A stretch of 64,000 bases of DNA from Geomonas sp. Red32 (GCF_023652955.1 NZ_JAKLOY010000004.1:186001-250000); one strand, 5' to 3'. Positions 51,210 through 60,982 are shown, numbered from the stretch's first letter. The notes: generated from the letters alone by a model not told the origin. Made by a program: numbers and translations.

Positions 51210-51232
51210 GTCATCCCTCCTCTTGCACTGTT

Positions 51233-52240
<1,008 letters not shown>

Positions 52241-52316
52241 CACTGCTCCTTTCTCCCTCACGTGGTGAGAATAATTCCGGCGCCTCTGCGCCGTCCGGTA
52301 ATAACTCCGCTGCCGG

Positions 52317-52904
52317 TTATTTGGCCACGAAGACTGACGCGTACATGGTGTCGATGAAATCTCTCAGCGGCTGCGGCGATTTCATCACCTTGGCCCGCAG
52401 GATCGCCCCTTCCCACCCGGAGAGGAAAAATCCGGCGATGACGGCCGGGTCGCATCGGGGGGTGAGCCCTCCCTGCTGCTGCGCTTCCTTGAGGCAGGCG
52501 GCGAAGCGCTCTTTCCAGGAGTGGAAGATCTGGTCGAGCCGCTCGCGGAACCGCTCGTTCTGGTCGGCCAGCTCCTGCCCGAGGTTGCCGATCAGGCACC
52601 CTTTGGCGAAGTTGGTGCCGGTCAGGTAGGCGAGCACCTTCTCCAGGTAATTCCGGATCCGGTCGAGCGGCGGGAAAGCCGGGTCGTCCAGAAAGGAAGC
52701 GAGGTACTGGTCGTAGCGGACGGCAAACTGGTCGATGATGGCCAGCCCGAAATCTTCCTTGCTCCCGAAGTAGTGATAAAAAGAGCCCTTCGGTACCCCG
52801 GCCCGCTTCAGGACGGCATCGATGCCGGTGCCGTTGTATCCCTGCAGGGCGATCATCTCGGTGCCGATGGAGAGGATCTCCGATCTCTTGTCGCTTTTCT
52901 TCAT
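52317..52904 (-). CDS. TetR-family regulator (NemR/AcuR-like)
   Basis: 195 residues from the ATG at 52904. The N-terminal HTH reads [20 protein letters not shown], then [28 protein letters not shown], and the C-terminus has TetR_C features with Cys in [16 protein letters not shown] that resembles redox- or electrophile-sensing members. No ribosome site precedes the ATG: the predicted -10 ends 7 bp before it, so the mRNA is probably leaderless. Its operator lies in its own promoter spacer, indicating autorepression. Targets are likely the reductase genes downstream. Confidence 0.88.
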   Translation of the reverse strand: MKKSDKRSEILSIGTEMIALQGYNGTGIDAVLKRAGVPKGSFYHYFGSKEDFGLAIIDQFAVRYDQYLASFLDDPAFPPLDRIRNYLEKVLAYLTGTNFAKGCLIGNLGQELADQNERFRERLDQIFHSWKERFAACLKEAQQQGGLTPRCDPAVIAGFFLSGWEGAILRAKVMKSPQPLRDFIDTMYASVFVAK

Positions 52905-52911
52905 GGCGGGG

Positions 52912-52940
52912 AAAATAGACCGGTCGTCTAGTACTGTCAA
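52912..52940 (-). promoter_or_regulatory. Self-regulated promoter of the TetR gene with operator in the spacer
   Basis: Minus strand: TTGACA (52940-52935), 17 bp, TATTTT (52917-52912). The palindrome TAGAC-CGGTC-GTCTA (52930-52916) fills the spacer and overlaps the -10. It resembles NemR-type boxes (TAGACC...GGTCTA). The ATG at 52904 lies 7 bp after the -10. Confidence 0.75.
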
Positions 52941-53195
52941 CTCCTTTTTTTCACCGCCCTTTTCCGGCAGATCTCGACGGATGCGGGGCCCCCTGGCTGT
53001 ACCTCAAACGCCGCTCCGCCCGGGAAAGGGATTCCCGGTAGCGGCTCCCCTATTTTCCCGGGCGACCATCCCGGCGGCCGCCCCATACCTCAAATGAGGC
53101 AGAGTCCCCTCATTTGAGGTTGACTTCCTCCCCTCTCATGGTTGCGGCCACGAGCACAAACCTGTCATTTACGGCACTTACAAATTTTTTGAGAG

Positions 53196-53212
53196 TTGGC
53201 ACGAGGTATGCT
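53196..53212 (+). promoter_or_regulatory. Sigma-54 promoter
   Basis: TTGGCACG (53196-53203) and TGCT (53209-53212) with exact GG-to-GC spacing (12 bp). The start would be near 53223, about 35 bp before the ATG at 53258. AGGAGA lies in the leader. Confidence 0.7.
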
Positions 53213-53257
53213 CTATATGAGATCAAGAAGTCAAACCACTCTCAGGAGATTTACGAA

Positions 53258-53506
53258 ATGAAAAAGATCGTTGCTTCCCTCGTTGCTGCTCTCGCCGCCG
53301 TTTCCTTCGCTGGTGTTGTTTTCGCTGCTGATGCCGCTCCGGCTGCTCCGGCCGACGCTGCTGCTCCGGCTGCAGAAAAAGCTCCGGCTAAGAAAGTGAA
53401 AAAAGCCAAAAAAGTGAAAAAAGCCAAGAAAGCCAAAAAAGCCGCTAAGAAAGAAGCTGCTCCGGCTGCTCCGGCTGAAGCTCCGGCTGCCCCGGCTGCT
53501 AAGTAA
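53258..53506 (+). CDS. Small exported Ala/Lys/Pro-rich protein
   Basis: 82 residues from the ATG at 53258 (AGGAGA upstream; the frame continues further upstream but without a ribosome site). A signal peptide (MKKIVASLVAALAAVSFAG, cut after VVFAA) leaves a low-complexity mature part made of AAPAAPA and KKVKKAKK units. It is strongly basic in the middle. Such histone-like or wall-associated proteins have no known enzymatic role. It has its own sigma-54 promoter and terminator, so it is a regulated single gene. Confidence 0.7.
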   Translation: MKKIVASLVAALAAVSFAGVVFAADAAPAAPADAAAPAAEKAPAKKVKKAKKVKKAKKAKKAAKKEAAPAAPAEAPAAPAAK

Positions 53507-53524
53507 TCAAGGCCCCACGGCCAT

Positions 53525-53562
53525 GAAAAAAGCCGCACCCGAAAGGTGCGGCTTTTTTTTGT
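53525..53562 (+). terminator. Intrinsic terminator after the Ala/Lys/Pro-rich gene
   Basis: AAAAAGCCGCACC pairs with GGTGCGGCTTTTT over a CGAAA loop, followed by more T. It is one of the strongest in the window. Confidence 0.9.
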
Positions 53563-53600
53563 CCATTGCATCCCCGTTAAGAGCGTGCTATTTGAATCCG

Positions 53601-54038
53601 ATGCACAACCTCCTCTTTCGACTCAACGGCCTGACCCGGCGCTGGCGCCAGGTGCTTGATGCCGAGTTCCAGTCCTCGGGACTGACCGACGCCACCTGGC
53701 GGCCGCTTCTGCACCTCTCCGTCCTGGGCGACGGCATCCGGCAGAAGGAGCTTGCGGCCTCGCTCGGACTGGAAGGACCGTCGCTGGTCCGCCTGCTGGA
53801 CACCCTCATCGAGAAGGGGCTGATCGAGCGCAGCGAAGACGGGCAGGACCGGCGGGCCAAGCAGCTCGCCCTGACCGTAAAGGGGCGCGAGCTGGTGGAG
53901 ACCATCCAGACCACGCTGACCGCCCTGGAGGAGCAGGTGTTCCATCCGTTCAACGAGCAGGAGATCGAGCAGCTGAACGATTTCGTCCGGCGGCTGGAAT
54001 CGACCGTAAACGAGCTCCGCGACCGGGTAAAGCACTGA
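53601..54038 (+). CDS. MarR-family transcriptional regulator
   Basis: 145 residues from the ATG at 53601. The winged helix is clear: WRPLLHLSVLGDGIRQKELAASLGLEGPSLVRLLDTLIEKGLIERSEDGQDRRAKQLALT, of which the DGQDRRAK wing is the family signature. The upstream ribosome site is weak, and a TTG three codons earlier is possible. There is no adjacent target gene in the same direction. Ligand unknown. Confidence 0.88.
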   Translation: MHNLLFRLNGLTRRWRQVLDAEFQSSGLTDATWRPLLHLSVLGDGIRQKELAASLGLEGPSLVRLLDTLIEKGLIERSEDGQDRRAKQLALTVKGRELVETIQTTLTALEEQVFHPFNEQEIEQLNDFVRRLESTVNELRDRVKH

Positions 54039-54155
54039 CCCCTGCTCCGGCGCCGTGGCCCGGCTAGCGCACCCCTGCCACCCTTTCCCTACCGAGCGGC
54101 TCGAACGCAGCCATTCCCAACCTTACCCGAACAAACGACCGGCGCAGGCCGTCCC

Positions 54156-54287
54156 CTAATGCTTGAACAGCAGGTGGATCATGTTGGCGTGCTCGTCCGC
54201 CGCCGGCTCGGCCGCCAACAGGCAATAGCAGAAGAACGCGACGGCCAGCGCAATCAGCGCATAGAACCACAAGGTACTGGCAGGCAT
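54156..54287 (-). CDS. Small single-pass membrane protein (43 residues)
   Basis: ATG at 54287 with GGAGGG about 8 bp upstream. The product is MPASTLWFYALIALAVAFFC then a short charged tail (AAEPAADEHANMIHLLFKH). One transmembrane helix covers most of the N-terminal half. It lies 45 bp downstream of ilvE on the same strand. No known family. Evidence is the ribosome site, clean start and stop, and a well-formed helix. Confidence 0.6.
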   Translation of the reverse strand: MPASTLWFYALIALAVAFFCYCLLAAEPAADEHANMIHLLFKH

Positions 54288-54332
54288 GGCGATCCCTCCT
54301 TCCGGACCGCGAACGCGGTCCGCGTTGCTTTC

Positions 54333-55412
54333 CTACTTCCCGACGAACCTCAACCACCCGAACGGGTCGGCCACCGCCCCGCTCTGAATTCCTGTCAGGG
54401 TATCGTAGAGGCGCTGGGTGACCCGGCCGACTCCGCCGTCCCCCACCGGGATGGTCCGCTCCCGGTAGCCGAGACGGCCGACCGGGGTGATGACCGCCGC
54501 CGTCCCGGTTCCGAACGCCTCGGTCACCCGCCCCGCCTCGATGTCGGCCAGGAGCTCGCCGACTTCGATCGGCCTCTCCTCGGCGCGGTACCCGAGCTCC
54601 CGGGCCAGGGACAGCACCGAGTCGCGGGTAATCCCCGCCAGGATCGCCCCGGAAAGCGGAGCCGTGACGATGGTATCTCCGTAGGCGAAGAACATGTTCA
54701 TCGAGCCGACCTCGTCGACGTAGCGGTGCTCCTTGCCGTCCAGCCAAAGCACCTGGTCGAATCCCTGCTCCTTGGCCTTGAGCCCCGCCCGTAGCGAGCT
54801 CGCGTAGTTGGCGCCGGTCTTGGCTTCCCCGGTCCCCCCCGCCACCGCGCGCACGTAACGGTCCTCCACCCGGATGCTGGTGGGTGCGAAGCCGTTCCGG
54901 TAGTAGGCCCCTACCGGGGAAAGGACGACGTAGAACCAGCAGCGGTCTGCGGGACGGATGCCGAGCGCCGCCTCCACCCCCATGAGCACCGGCCGGATGT
55001 AGAGCGAAGTCCCGGGCGCGGTCGGGATCCATTCCCGCTCGAGCTCCACCAGCCGTGCGATCCCCTCAACGAAGAGCTCCTCGGGAACCGGGGGAAGACA
55101 GAGCCGGTCGGCGGATTGGTTGAAGCGCCGGGCGTTCATGTCGGGGCGAAAGAGCGCCACCCGGCCGTCCTGCCAGCGGTACGCCTTCAGCCCCTCGAAG
55201 ATCGCCTGACCGTAGTGGAACACCATCCCGGCGGGATCGATAGAGAAAGGCTGGTACGGCTGGATACGTGCCACCCCCCACCCGCTCTCCTCACGCCATT
55301 CCGCGAACAGCATGCGGTCGGTGAACACCTTCCCGAATCCGAGCTCGCTCCCCGCTGCCACCATCGACCTGTCCTTGCCGCCGGTCAACGGCTCGGTCAC
55401 TATCTGAACCAT
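54333..55412 (-). CDS. ilvE: Branched-chain amino acid aminotransferase
   Basis: 359 residues from the ATG at 55412 (GGGAGG upstream). Class IV fold: PAGMVFHYGQAIFEGLKAYR, the PLP-lysine region GEAKTGANYASSL and the EVGSMNMFF and GTGTAAVITPVG motifs. It catalyses the last step of Ile, Leu and Val synthesis and the first of their breakdown. It is the BCAT form with an extended N-terminus. A candidate promoter TTGTAA-17-TATCTA (55574-55546, minus) lies upstream. Confidence 0.92.
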   Translation of the reverse strand: MVQIVTEPLTGGKDRSMVAAGSELGFGKVFTDRMLFAEWREESGWGVARIQPYQPFSIDPAGMVFHYGQAIFEGLKAYRWQDGRVALFRPDMNARRFNQSADRLCLPPVPEELFVEGIARLVELEREWIPTAPGTSLYIRPVLMGVEAALGIRPADRCWFYVVLSPVGAYYRNGFAPTSIRVEDRYVRAVAGGTGEAKTGANYASSLRAGLKAKEQGFDQVLWLDGKEHRYVDEVGSMNMFFAYGDTIVTAPLSGAILAGITRDSVLSLARELGYRAEERPIEVGELLADIEAGRVTEAFGTGTAAVITPVGRLGYRERTIPVGDGGVGRVTQRLYDTLTGIQSGAVADPFGWLRFVGK

Positions 55413-55727
55413 GCAAACCTCCCTGCTATCCGGCTGCGCGCCGGTAATTATTTCATTTTCGATCACGCCGGGAAATTACTGACGCCCGGAAAGCGCCCGC
55501 ACTCCGTCCGATCACCGTCCGGTGAGGGGCGGCACGTTCATAAAATAGATAGCATGTTATTTATTCATTTACAATTGGTTTTCCGCTGCCACCGGAGGAA
55601 GAGGCGGGAGAAATGAGATTGCGAAAACGCCGCCAGCACGGTATATTGCGCCACGTTTGCCGCCGGGGCGCACTCCGCATATCCACCGGCCGGCAGACCT
55701 CGAGAACAACGCAGCAACCGGAGTCCC
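55413..55727. promoter_or_regulatory. Divergent region between ilvE and a membrane-protein gene
   Basis: It holds an AT-rich patch (55541-55574) with a minus-strand promoter candidate, TTGTAA-17-TATCTA, about 134 bp before ilvE, and a small hairpin TCACCG/CGGTGA near 55512. No T-box or leader peptide was seen. Confidence 0.35.
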
Positions 55728-56306
55728 ATGGCACTGACCACTCTTTCCGCCCCGCCCCCGTCGGCATCGGCGGTCATCTCCATCTTCAAACTCTTCCTGC
55801 TCCCGGTGGGAGGCGGCATCCCGGCCGGCGTCCTCCTCGCCAAGGCCAACGGGGTGGCGTGGCCGCTGACCTCCCTACTCTACCTCGTTTCCGACCTGGT
55901 GCTGGCGGTTGCCTTCGAGCCGCTGTTGAAGCTCATGGTCGCCCTCGGCAGCATCATTCCGCTGGTGAGAAAATTCGCCCTCGCCCTCAAGGCGACCACC
56001 GCCCGTAGCGTCGCACACTTCGGCGGCACCACCACCGGGCCACTGGGACTGGTCATGATCGCTTTCGGTGTCGACCCGATGACCGGGCGCGCCTCGGCGC
56101 TCGCCGCAGGCCACGGCTTCGTCGCCGGCTGGGCCATCGCCATCGCCGGAGACATGCTCTATTTCGGCGTCATCGCGGTCACCACCTTGCGCCTGAACAG
56201 TTACATCCGCGATCCCAACATCACCATGGTCATCGTGCTGGCCGCCATGTTCTTCGTCCCCGTGCTGGTGCGGCGCTTCCGCGGTGCGCCCCAGGCCGCC
56301 CAGTAA
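55728..56306 (+). CDS. Integral membrane protein of unknown family
   Basis: 192 residues with about four to five hydrophobic helices (VISIFKLFLLPVGGGIPAG, LTSLLYLVSDLVLAVAF, GHGFVAGWAIAIAGDML, ITMVIVLAAMFFVPVLV). The loop HFGGTTTGPLGLVMIAFG is Gly-rich. I do not recognise the family. The start at 55728 is favoured because it gives a continuous membrane protein, although the upstream ribosome site is weak. A possible weak terminator (AAAGGGA/TCCCTTT, 56323-56354) follows. Confidence 0.65.
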   Translation: MALTTLSAPPPSASAVISIFKLFLLPVGGGIPAGVLLAKANGVAWPLTSLLYLVSDLVLAVAFEPLLKLMVALGSIIPLVRKFALALKATTARSVAHFGGTTTGPLGLVMIAFGVDPMTGRASALAAGHGFVAGWAIAIAGDMLYFGVIAVTTLRLNSYIRDPNITMVIVLAAMFFVPVLVRRFRGAPQAAQ

Positions 56307-56322
56307 CTCCCTCCGCAAAAAC

Positions 56323-56354
56323 AAAGGGACCGGCCACCACGGCGCGATCCCTTT
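56323..56354 (+). terminator. Weak terminator-like hairpin
   Basis: AAAGGGA pairs with TCCCTTT over an 18-nt GC-rich loop, followed by CTCC, not T. It lies 17 bp after the membrane-protein stop. Confidence 0.35.
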
Positions 56355-56496
56355 CTCCATGTATCGAGGCGATCCCGTTCCCGGTCGCCCACTCCCGGCT
56401 CCGCTCACCGCCCCGGTTTCATTTCACTACCCGGTTTCATTTCACCACCCGGTCCGATCGCTGCCCCGGTTGGGATGGGATGAACTCACCCGCCCC

Positions 56497-56865
56497 TCAC
56501 TTGTCGATGGTCTTGATCCCATGGACCCCGGTCGGCTTGCTCAAGCCCCGGTCGCCGTAGACTATCGTGCAGTTGGTGCTGAAAGGGAAGTACCAGTACC
56601 CGGTCTCGCCGATCAATTCCACCGTGTTGATGGATCCCTTGTTGGCGGCGGTAATGATGGATCCGTCCCCCCAAAGAGGGAGGAAATAGAACATGTTGAA
56701 GGTGCAGGATTCTCCCTTTTTCATCTGCTGCAGATCGATGAACTTGATGTTCTCCACACCGACCGGGGTGTTGTCCGCATACCGCAGCGTCTTTGCGAGA
56801 TCCTTTGTCGGTACGCAGCCCGAAACTCCAATGACCACCATCAACAGTGCAGCTAGCTTCTTCAT
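56497..56865 (-). CDS. Small lipoprotein, TRL-like
   Basis: 122 residues from the ATG at 56865 (GAGGAGGA upstream). The signal peptide ends in a lipobox (IGVSGC). The mature part has PVGVENIKFIDLQQMKKGES, then GDGSIITAANKGSINTVELI, which resembles the TRL-like family of small envelope lipoproteins whose role is unknown. Two Cys in the mature part (SCTF, TNCT) may form a disulfide. It is a single gene. Confidence 0.6.
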   Translation of the reverse strand: MKKLAALLMVVIGVSGCVPTKDLAKTLRYADNTPVGVENIKFIDLQQMKKGESCTFNMFYFLPLWGDGSIITAANKGSINTVELIGETGYWYFPFSTNCTIVYGDRGLSKPTGVHGIKTIDK

Positions 56866-57196
56866 ACGTCCTCCTCTGCCACGAAGATGAAGAAACAGAT
56901 TGCCCAAAGCTCATTCTACTGCTGGCTGAAACGCTTTCAATGGACCACAATTAATTATTGAATTATAAAAAATAAATGAGCCAAGACACGGATCCCTCCC
57001 TGAGAGAGACCACGGATCCGCTGTCTCACTCCCGTGGGTGGCAGACACGGTGATGCCAGCAGACTAAAAGTCAGTGGCCAACCCCGGGTACGCGTGGTAG
57101 CATTCGCTACAGTAAGATAGAATTTTTTACCGGGTACAACGCTACCGGCGCATTCTATTAAGCGCACGAGGAAGCATCGCAAAAGGAGCCGTTGCC
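56866..57196. other. 331-bp AT-richer divergent gap
   Basis: It contains an AT-rich block at 56945-56985, two CACGGATCC copies near 56988-57015 and a small hairpin GTAGC/GCTAC near 57098. The last 12 bp before 57197 hold AAAGGAG. No promoter hexamer pair is convincing. Nothing else was seen. Confidence 0.35.
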
Positions 57197-57706
57197 ATGA
57201 GATATGTACTGAGCGCACTGCTGGTGCTGTCCGTCCTGGTGAAGCCGGTACTGGCCCAGGAATTCGGGAATTGGGCGGTCGACGCCAAATCCGAAAAGTT
57301 CCTCTACGCCGCCACGGTCAATGAAAGCGGCGCGTTGCTGGGGCAGTTCTGTTTTGTGGAGGGCGGATCCTGCGTCTGGCTGATCGGCATGGATACCGGC
57401 TGCAACAAGGGTGACGAGTATACCGTCCTGGCCAATTCCGATGCCGGCTCGAGCGCGATGCAGGTGCTGTGCGACGGCCAGCTCGACAACGGGATGTACC
57501 GGTATGGGTTCAGCGACTTCGAATCGATCGACACGCTCCTGAAGACCGCCACCCGGGTAGGCTTTGCCGTTCCGCTGCAATCCGACCAGTTCAAGGTGTT
57601 CCGCTTCAAGCTCGAGGGAGCCAAGCCCGCCATTTCGGTGATGAGGGCCCTGGCCGAGAAGCGGATGAAAAATAGCGAGACCGGCACCAAGGACGACACG
57701 ATCTAG
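57197..57706 (+). CDS. Exported protein of unknown family
   Basis: 169 residues from the ATG at 57197 (AAAGGAG upstream). A signal peptide (MRYVLSALLVLSVLVKPVLA) precedes EFGNWAVDAKSEKFLYAATV and a domain with four Cys (FCFVEGGSC, GCNKGDEY, VLCDGQ) that may be disulfide-bonded. The beta-rich pattern ends in RFKLEGAKPAISVMRALA. I do not recognise the family. It is a single gene with a strong bidirectional terminator. Confidence 0.65.
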   Translation: MRYVLSALLVLSVLVKPVLAQEFGNWAVDAKSEKFLYAATVNESGALLGQFCFVEGGSCVWLIGMDTGCNKGDEYTVLANSDAGSSAMQVLCDGQLDNGMYRYGFSDFESIDTLLKTATRVGFAVPLQSDQFKVFRFKLEGAKPAISVMRALAEKRMKNSETGTKDDTI

Positions 57707-57735
57707 CCCGCCGCCCCGCCGCCAGCCGCAACTAA

Positions 57736-57768
57736 AAAAGGGACCACCTTCCACGGGTGGTCCCTTTT
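57736..57768. terminator. Bidirectional terminator
   Basis: AAAAGGGACCACC pairs with GGTGGTCCCTTTT over a 7-nt loop, flanked by A and T runs. It lies between the exported protein (plus) and cheD (minus). Confidence 0.88.
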
Positions 57769-57800
57769 CATTTGCGGGCAACGGCTGGATCCCTTGCCGC

Positions 57801-58403
57801 CTATCCTTCCCAGATATCGACCAGGGTGAGGGCCGCCTGTTGCTGCTCGATGGCTCGCTGCCAGCAGTAGCGGTCGCGCTGAGCCAGGCGGTCGCTGCGG
57901 AGATGGTTGATCTTCCTGCGGTGGACGGCGAAATCGCCGTTGGAAAAGTGGATGACCCGGCCGAATTCCCCCCCGACGTCCATCGCGTCCACCGGGATCC
58001 GCTCCATCTCCAGGTATTCGGTGATGAAGCGGCAGTTGACCTCCCCCACGCAGAAGAAGTTCCCGCCTGCGCTATCGGGGTTGAGGATGGTGGCGCCGCC
58101 GAATACCTTCGCCCGCAGCATCGACCGGGTGGTTCCCTTTGCCATCATGGCGTTGATGAGGAGGTCCATGGCATGGATGCCGTAGCGCCCGGCCTCGGTG
58201 ATGCTTGGGGGGAGGTCGCGGGAATAGCGGGGGTTGCTGAGCATGAAGTGGTTCATCCCGATGATGCGGCGGACAGGGTCATAGAGACAGGCAGCGATGC
58301 ACGACCCGAGCAGGGTGGAAATCACCCCGGGACTCGCGGTGGTGTAGTATTCGCCGGGGGAGATCACAACACGCTCCCCTTTCTGGTACTTCTCGATCTT
58401 CAT
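57801..58403 (-). CDS. cheD: Chemoreceptor glutamine deamidase CheD
   Basis: 200 residues from the ATG at 58403 (GGAGAC upstream). The catalytic Cys35 (LLGSCIAACLYD) and His52 (GMNHFML) have the family spacing of 17, and a Ser/Thr six residues before the Cys completes the triad. CheD deamidates receptor glutamines and in many species is stimulated or sequestered by CheC, which is encoded at 12807. It is a single gene far from the other chemotaxis genes. Confidence 0.92.
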   Translation of the reverse strand: MKIEKYQKGERVVISPGEYYTTASPGVISTLLGSCIAACLYDPVRRIIGMNHFMLSNPRYSRDLPPSITEAGRYGIHAMDLLINAMMAKGTTRSMLRAKVFGGATILNPDSAGGNFFCVGEVNCRFITEYLEMERIPVDAMDVGGEFGRVIHFSNGDFAVHRRKINHLRSDRLAQRDRYCWQRAIEQQQAALTLVDIWEG

Positions 58404-58518
58404 CCCGTCTCCCGAGCTGTCCGCCCTGCTAAAGCCACGGCCACCGTAGCTCACCATTTCGTTATCGTCAACTGCAGCGAAAGATTGAGCCGAAAGGCGC
58501 CCCAGGGGGAAACGCTTT

Positions 58519-59454
58519 TTAAAGCCCTTCCAGCGCCGATGTGATCACCCGCGCGCTCTCCCGCAACTTCGCATCCTCCTCGGCGGTCAGCACCGGGGGA
58601 AAGGTGGCCAGGATGCCTTCTCCGCCGACCAGTTGCGGGAGCGAAAAGGTGACGTTCGGCCCTCCCCACGCTTCGGGGATCAGCGAAGAAACCGACAGGA
58701 TGGCCCGCTGGTTGTGCAGGATCACCTCGATGAGGCGGGCCAGCGCGCTCCCCACCCCGTAGTAGGTCGCCCCCTTCCCCTCGATGATGGAGTAAGCCGC
58801 CCGGCGGACCTCGTTGTCGATCCGGCGGCGCTCCTCCGCCCCCAGGCTGACCTCCCGCTTGCCGCAGAACTCATCCAGCGGCATCCCTCCCACGGTGACC
58901 AGCGACCAGGTGAGCACCTCCGAATCCCCGTGCTCGCCCAGCACGTATCCGTGCACGTGGTGCGAGTCGACGCCGAGATGGATCCCGAGCAGGGTACGGA
59001 AACGGGCGGTGTCCAGCATGGTTCCCGAGCCGATTACCCGGCTCGGTGGGACCCCGAATTCGGCGGCGTAGCGGATGGTCAGGTGGGTCATGATGTCGAC
59101 CGGATTGCTGGCGATGACCAGGATGGCATCCGGCGCGTTGGAGAGGACGGCGGGGACCACCTCCCGGAAGACCGCCGCGTTTCTCTGCAGCAGCTGGAGC
59201 CGGGTCTCGCCCGGCTTCTGGCCAACACCGGCGGCGATCACCACCGCCCGGCTCCCCTCGAGATCCCGGTAGCTACCGGCCGACACCGTGAGCGGATGGG
59301 CGAAAGGTACCGCGTGGTAGATGTCGTTGGCTTCCGCCCGGCCTCTCGCTTCGTTCATGTCGACCAGCACTATCTCACGGCCGATCCCGCTCATCACCAT
59401 GGCGTAGGCGGCGGTCGATCCCACCAGCCCGCAGCCGACGATACCTATTTTCAT
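58519..59454 (-). CDS. ldh: L-lactate dehydrogenase
   Basis: 311 residues from the ATG at 59454 (GGGGTGGGG upstream). The NAD-binding loop is [17 protein letters not shown]. Substrate loop [15 protein letters not shown] has Gln at the residue-102 position, which marks LDH and not malate dehydrogenase (Arg there). The active His is in LGEHGDSEV and the Arg is in [12 protein letters not shown]. It reduces pyruvate to L-lactate with NADH. A long frame upstream of 59454 is not used. It is a single gene. Confidence 0.9.
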   Translation of the reverse strand: MKIGIVGCGLVGSTAAYAMVMSGIGREIVLVDMNEARGRAEANDIYHAVPFAHPLTVSAGSYRDLEGSRAVVIAAGVGQKPGETRLQLLQRNAAVFREVVPAVLSNAPDAILVIASNPVDIMTHLTIRYAAEFGVPPSRVIGSGTMLDTARFRTLLGIHLGVDSHHVHGYVLGEHGDSEVLTWSLVTVGGMPLDEFCGKREVSLGAEERRRIDNEVRRAAYSIIEGKGATYYGVGSALARLIEVILHNQRAILSVSSLIPEAWGGPNVTFSLPQLVGGEGILATFPPVLTAEEDAKLRESARVITSALEGL

Positions 59455-59651
59455 ACCCCACCCCCCTCGCGTGTTCCCGCCCGGCCCGGCCACATACCGG
59501 CGACAGGCAAAGTTTAGGGCCCGGGAGGAGTCTGTCAATGCAATCAGTGCGGCAGGCTTCATCACTTCTCTTCGCTTTGATGCGTCCGGGAGCTCTGCTA
59601 TACTCTTCGCTGGTCGTCTCCGACCGATACTCACAGAGCCCGGGAGGAAAA

Positions 59652-59855
59652 GTGAATCACAAGTCGGCCGCAGTCATTGCGGCGGTTTTAGCCATCATCC
59701 TGGCGGTTTTCATCCTGAAACTCGCCATCGGTTTCGCACATCTCACCCTGTGGTTCGCCCTGCTGGGAATCAAGATCGTCTTCCTGCTGCTGATCGGAGT
59801 GGTGGCTTTTGCCATCCTCTACCACAAGCTCAAGCCGAAATCGAAAGCCGATTAG
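59652..59855 (+). CDS. Small two-helix membrane protein
   Basis: 67 residues from the GTG at 59652, which has GGGAGG 4 bp upstream. The product has two hydrophobic helices ([19 protein letters not shown] and [19 protein letters not shown]) and a basic tail ([10 protein letters not shown]). Family unknown. It is divergent from ldh. Confidence 0.65.
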   Translation: MNHKSAAVIAAVLAIILAVFILKLAIGFAHLTLWFALLGIKIVFLLLIGVVAFAILYHKLKPKSKAD

Positions 59856-59883
59856 CCACCATCTTCCGCTAGGCTCTTGCCGG

Positions 59884-59990
59884 CTCCCCCCCCTTTGAGA
59901 AAGGGGGGGTGGGGGGGGATTTCTCAAGGCCCGACCCGCTATAAATCCCCCTAAATCCCCCTTTTTCAAAGGGGGACTTTCTGCAGCGGA
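59884..59990. repeat. Palindromic C/G-run intergenic repeat
   Basis: CCCCCCCTTT/AAAGGGGGGG near 59886-59909 and TAAATCCCCCTAAATCCCCC with CAAAGGGGG near 59942-59977 can fold on themselves and on each other. This style of AAATCCCCC repeat is a common dispersed intergenic element in such genomes. Confidence 0.65.
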
Positions 59991-60239
59991 AGATCATCGC
60001 TAATCAGGAATCGAAATAGGGTCTGCCGGCTTCTGCCGCGCGTCCAATTGCAAGCCGTCAAACCGGCCGACAGAGCGTCGGCCATCCTTACATTTTATTA
60101 ACGGCAGACACTCCCCCCGCCACTCGTCCCCCGGCGCAAAAAGCGAGTAACTCCCGCCCCCTGGCCCGGTCCCGCCCATCCGCCTCCCCGCTGGCATCCT
60201 CCGTGAAGGAGTCCCCTGGATACCCACGGGAGCGATGCC

Positions 60240-60863
60240 ATGACAATTGCGAGCAACGGCATTCCGTCTGCGGCCCAACGGGCTCGCCACGCCCTGAAGC
60301 GTATCGCGCTCCTCGGCCTCGTCTGCGCCCTCTGTTCCTGCGGAGGTGGACCGGCCACACCTGCCGCCGTAGTGCAGGCCGATCCCCCCTCCCAGGCCGT
60401 GACACCGCCCGATTCATTCACCATCACCAGCGATACCGGTGCCATCAAGGAAGCAAACTACCTGGCGGCCACCCGCTCCTCCGGCTGCATCGTCCTTAGA
60501 GCCGGGATCGCCTCCAGCCTGACCGACCCGGAGTTCCGGACGGTGGCGAGGATCGACATTCTGACCCCGCAGGCAGTCGTCCCGGGCACCAGCTACTCGC
60601 TGGCCCCCCTTCCCGCCGAAGGCCCCGTCTTCCCCGGCGCCTTCTACCTCTTCAACGGCGAGCAGTCGACCCTCGTACACACGGTCGACGGGACCATCAC
60701 CTTCACCTCCGTCGGCACCGGCAGCGGCGACAGGATCTCCGGCACCTTCACCGCCACCGTCCAGGACGGCTACGGCCTCCCCCCCTCGAGCCCGGCCTAC
60801 ACCATAGCCGGCACCTTCCGCTTCACCCTCGACACCGCCGGCCCCGTCCCCCCGGCCGAGTAA
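60240..60863 (+). CDS. Hypothetical lipoprotein
   Basis: 207 residues. GGGAG lies 7 bp before the ATG. The N-terminus is longer than usual but contains a hydrophobic signal (ALKRIALLGLVCALCSC) with a lipobox-like ALCSC, then GGGPATPAA linker. The mature beta-rich part includes FTITSDTGAIKEANYLAATR and DGTITFTSVGTGSGDRISGT. The family is not recognised. It is a single gene. The 384-bp gap before it (59856-60239) holds only the repeat at 59884-59990. Confidence 0.6.
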   Translation: MTIASNGIPSAAQRARHALKRIALLGLVCALCSCGGGPATPAAVVQADPPSQAVTPPDSFTITSDTGAIKEANYLAATRSSGCIVLRAGIASSLTDPEFRTVARIDILTPQAVVPGTSYSLAPLPAEGPVFPGAFYLFNGEQSTLVHTVDGTITFTSVGTGSGDRISGTFTATVQDGYGLPPSSPAYTIAGTFRFTLDTAGPVPPAE

Positions 60864-60982
60864 TGGCCTTTGCGGGCAACTCCACCGCCGATGGTGGCGG
60901 CACCAACCACCTCACCACTGGATCTGGACAACCAGGTCACAGGAGTTAAAATTGTCTCAGCCCGTCATAGAGGAGTGCCAAG

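Noticed and set aside
54064-55032. 322-codon minus-strand frame over ilvE
   Set aside because: Out-of-frame shadow of the ilvE gene; Gly/Arg-rich with no motifs.
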